A DNA stretch of 64,000 nucleotides, taken from Tanytarsus gracilentus. Lineage: Eukaryota > Arthropoda > Insecta > Diptera > Chironomidae. Made by a program: the position numbers and the translations under genes. Where the stretch lies: positions 5,604,001 through 5,668,000 of the forward strand of contig JAXRKN010000044.1 of assembly GCA_038502055.1 (NCBI GenBank). Direction: 5' to 3'. This document shows, piece by piece, positions 60,769 to 64,000 of this stretch (positions are counted from its first letter, which is position 1; each line of letters begins with the position of its first letter). The notes below the pieces were generated by a model. It saw only the letters and a list, made by a program, of their open reading frames with translations. It did no database searches and was not told the origin of the DNA.

Positions 60769-62613
60769 TTACCATCCATGTCCATGAGATGATCCACCAT
60801 AAGATGATGAACCGCCATAAGATGAACCGCCATATCCGCCTGAGGAATGTCCGCCATAACCGCCTGACAAGCCGTGGCTATCATGTTGATGCTCTTCAGT
60901 GTGGACTGGAGTGTGGTGAACTGGAACCTAAAGACACAAATTTTTATTAGCAAAATAAAACTAAAAACTATTTTTCAACAACTTACAGTTACAACATGTG
61001 GTTTAACGACGACTGGGTATGGAACTTTGACTATTAAAAAATGTAATAAAATTAGTATTGAAGATGATTGGGTTTTATGTTGATGTCTTACTTGGAACAT
61101 GGACTGGATATGGGACCTTAATTTCCTTCACGACTGGGACTTCGATTTTCTAAATGAAAAAAATTTGATAAATTAATTTTAAATCGTTTAAAAAATGCAA
61201 AAAAAATTTGAACTTGATTTAATAGTAAATAATGCACACCTTATAAATTGGCACCTTCTCAACATGATGATGATGAATTGTATGCACATGATATGGAACG
61301 TTGATCTTCACGTGTTGACTGAAAGAGAAAACAAAAATCAATTTCATGTAAATTGAGTCATTACAAGTCGGTTTATATGTCGCGATCTCTATCTTAAATT
61401 GCACTACATTTTATTTGTCGCATTTGTAATGCAAAATAGAAGAGGAAAGAGTTCACTTTTCGTTGCCTACAGTTATGATTGACGCATGAGATTAGCAATG
61501 ACACTTTTAGTTTCAAAATCGAGGCCCTTAACATTGTTGTCTCCGAGTGAGTTAATTATAAATGCTAACCGCCCTTTGTAGTACTCTCAATTTCAAAATA
61601 TCATGAGAGGAAAATTAAATTAAACTTTTTACTGCTCGCATGACAGGCGCTTTTGATAAAATTGTGTACCACAAACAAAATGATGCAATTGTTAACGAGG
61701 TCATGAGCTATCGAATTTTTGGTTGTTTTTTTTGGCACCCAGTGAACTTTTTATGGCTTTCACTTGTTTATTTCTTATTGCATTCGCGCATTATTAAGGA
61801 ATAAAAAGGTAATCAGCGATATTATTAAGCAGATTATTTTTTGATTCAGTTTTTTTGGACTTTTACCAAGAAAGTAAGAAATTGAATTACACTCTAAATT
61901 ATGTAATCGAAAAATATTTTTTTCGGTAGTTGCAAGAGCACGTGAGAGAAAAACAAGCAGAGAATGATTTCATTGTGATGTTGTACATTGCTCCAGTAGC
62001 ATGTTCGTAAAGTCTCTTTTAATGATGTTAAAAACAGGTGATTTATCATCGTACAAAACACGCACGAATAATCAGATTGACGTTAATTAAGTTAACGTTT
62101 AACAAAATTTAAAAAGGTGATATGATAAGTGAGTTGTGAAAAGGAATTTATTTAATTGTGCTTAAGGCAGTGATTTATGTCACTTTAATTAAAATTTACT
62201 TTAAGTTAAATTTAAATTTAATTTATTAATTTTTTAAAAATGTAAATTTAAGTAATGGCTTTAAAAAGTATTTATCACTAAATTTCAATATCATTTTTAA
62301 ATTTGCCACTTTTTCGCTTCTTAAACATTTTTTGAACGTTATGTTTGTTCAACTTTTAATCTCATTTTTTGATACACTCATGATGCGCAAATTACTGAAT
62401 TTATTTCAGCTTGTTCACAACCGATTTTAAATTTTTTAACTCACTCACGTCACTTGTAATTATCAGATATTTTAACTTACTGTTCATGACCACCATGGCC
62501 ACCTGCAGCAGCAACAGCAATGAGTGCAGCTAAAACAACCTGAATATTCACGAAAATTAATTGTGGTCACAATAAATTTATTAAGCATCACTTACGAAGA
62601 ATTTTGCAGCCAT
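60769..62613 (-). CDS. Secreted Val-Pro/His and Gly-Tyr-rich cuticle-like protein K
   Basis: Six exons: 62596-62613, 62481-62539, 61240-61318, 61092-61149, 60987-61030 and 60769-60927, giving 138 residues. MAAKFF plus VVLAALIAVAAA form a signal peptide split after codon 6. A short GGHGGHEH stretch is followed by His- and Val-Pro-rich segments (KINVPYHVHTIHHHHVEK, KVPYPVVVKPHVV, VPVHHTPVHTEEH), then a Gly-Tyr-Ser tail (GGYGGSSYGGSSSYGG) ending HGHGW. The Val-Pro core aligns with gene J, but K has two extra introns inside it. The third-exon donor is GTGTGC. The 1.16 kb intron 2 is the longest. Likely a structural cuticle or matrix protein, by composition. Confidence 0.85.
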
Positions 62614-62683
62614 TTTTTAAATGAAAAATTGAAGGAAAAAGTTTTTAAATTCTCGAAATGTTCACTTGAACGGATGAATTGGA

Positions 62684-62720
62684 TTTGATTGCCATTTTGA
62701 CAAAAGATTTGCTTTATATA
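62684..62720 (-). promoter_or_regulatory. Core promoter of gene K
   Basis: TATATAAAG begins at 62720. A TCA initiator with A at 62686 lies 34 bases from the first T. The leader to the ATG at 62613 is about 73 bases, the same as for gene J. Confidence 0.55.
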
Positions 62721-64000
62721 CTCCAACGCCGGTCTAAAAACTGAGAAGTTGAACACTGTGCTATTATTGTTGGGATTTGGAACTTTTTTGCCACCCCACC
62801 CCTCAACTTGCTGTACTCACCAAAGAGAGGAGAAGAAAAAGGTATTTTATTATGGTTCGCGAGTTGTTGTTGAAAGCTTTTTTGTGTAGTTGCACTTCTT
62901 TACTCACGAAAACATACTCAATGAGAGCTAAAATTAGCTAACTATGCACTTGGACTCACTGACCCAGTGACTACTCATTTTTGGAGATAAATATTTGAAG
63001 ATTTTCCTCACAGCACTTTGTGGATTTTAATTGTTTAAAAAGCTACATGGCATATGATATTGAAAAATAATTTGAAAGATTGCTGTACAGTGATGAGTTT
63101 GCATCTCCTGTTGAGTGACATTTTCTCAAGAACATGAAGATTTGCATTTTCTAGATAATGTCAAAGAGGTTGAGAAATATTAAAATTATTTAGATGCTAT
63201 TCAGACTTTACGTTTTTATGAAATTTTTGATGAATTTAAACAAGTTTAAATTTTATTAATTTTTAAATCATGGTCGATCAAATTTTAATTTAAATTTTAT
63301 GAATATTTATTCACAACTTTAGTACAATAAATTAAATTTTTTACATTTTAGAAAATTTAATTAAAGTTAATTAATTTTTATAATTTTCAAATTTAAATGT
63401 TTTCATCCCTTGATGGATGTTCAATTCCTCATACAACAAAAAAAATTGTCTAAAAATTTAATTCCTTTAACTATTTAATTAATTTTTAATTTGTGTAATT
63501 TTTCATGCTCAGTTTTCACCTTTGCTTTTGTGTTTAAAATGATAAGCATAAGAGCTTTAACATTTAACATACAAAAATTTCTCTATGTAATCGCTCGTGT
63601 CAAAATGCGAAAGACACATATATACATTTTATGGCTTCGTGCCTTCTAATTTTTCTGTCAAGTCATTGAACATAAAAGTGATATAGTAATCTAACCCATT
63701 GCATAAGTTTATGCGTCGTTCTTTTCGCGAGCAAATTTTTGTCAAATTTACGCGCAACGAAGTAACGAAATGCCTTTATACATCATCAACTTCTCATTGT
63801 TGAGATTAAATCACTGATTTGTGTCCAAATTGAATAATTTAAATTGAATTATTGGCACATAGGTCGCGGCATGAAGTAATGGTAAGTAAAAAGTTCCATT
63901 CAGTTCACATTTTTGTGATTTGATTGATTTTTTAATAAGAGCTACGAAAAATGTTCAATTTGAGATTTCAAAATTTTCTGGTAATTGTTGATATTTTTCA
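62721..64000. other. Intergenic, right edge
   Basis: Upstream of gene K. A+T-rich, no gene or exon that I can support. Confidence 0.5.

Noticed and set aside
1..64000. tRNA genes, rRNA, CRISPR arrays, bacterial-type operons
   Set aside because: I looked for tRNA B-box-like motifs, regular short spacered repeats and ribosome binding sites. None was convincing, and the gene structures are clearly eukaryotic.

Overview
The window looks like nuclear DNA of a fly, probably a nematoceran (midge- or mosquito-like) dipteran. The evidence is A+T-rich intergenic DNA, many GT-AG introns of about 55-90 bases, TATA plus TCAGT-type initiators, and secreted cuticle-like protein genes with a tiny first exon that splits the signal peptide. 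The species cannot be fixed from the sequence alone. Nearly every gene I can build lies on the minus strand. The exon models were assembled by hand from splice sites and reading frames, and all intact models keep frame from start to stop.

Layout. 1-9 kb: one internal exon (2068-2146) and a TATA/Inr promoter (8830-8869) that may belong to a leftward gene running off the left edge, then a small lysine-rich ORF on the plus strand (9206-9520). 10.7-22.4 kb: a tandem array of seven acid-lipase family (alpha/beta-hydrolase, Lip3-like) genes, six intact and the most upstream one a pseudogene. The array is compact: the stop of one gene lies only 85 bases from the start of the next in one place. Intron positions differ between paralogues, and three copies have changed residues at the nucleophile elbow, two of them also at the HG oxyanion position.

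22.7-28.2 kb and 36.2-40.8 kb: two paralogous genes for secreted tryptophan/lysine-rich repeat proteins of 435 and 419 residues. They share a non-repeat box (GEK-LGKD...EYT-HD-W) and the same first-exon design. The second is split into 15 exons, several of which encode a single 6-16 residue repeat module. Between them, 31.9-33.8 kb is a repeat island: a fold-back structure, an array with a period of about 105 bases, and a GTAAGAA microsatellite.

40.8-56.1 kb has no convincing gene. It does contain a retrotransposon-like insertion (46841-47430) flanked by a 22-base perfect duplication and ending in a (TCAA)n tail. Its 5' end is a near-identical copy of the last exon and 3' flank of the lipase gene at 10.8 kb, 36 kb away. 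56.1-62.7 kb: two small secreted His/Val-Pro/Gly-rich cuticle-like protein genes.

Taken together this is a tissue-specialised block of secreted products: lipases that would act on neutral lipid outside the cell or in the lysosome or gut, and structural proteins likely to belong to cuticle or another extracellular matrix. Five promoters outside the lipase array share one geometry, with 34 bases from the first T of the TATA box to the initiator A.
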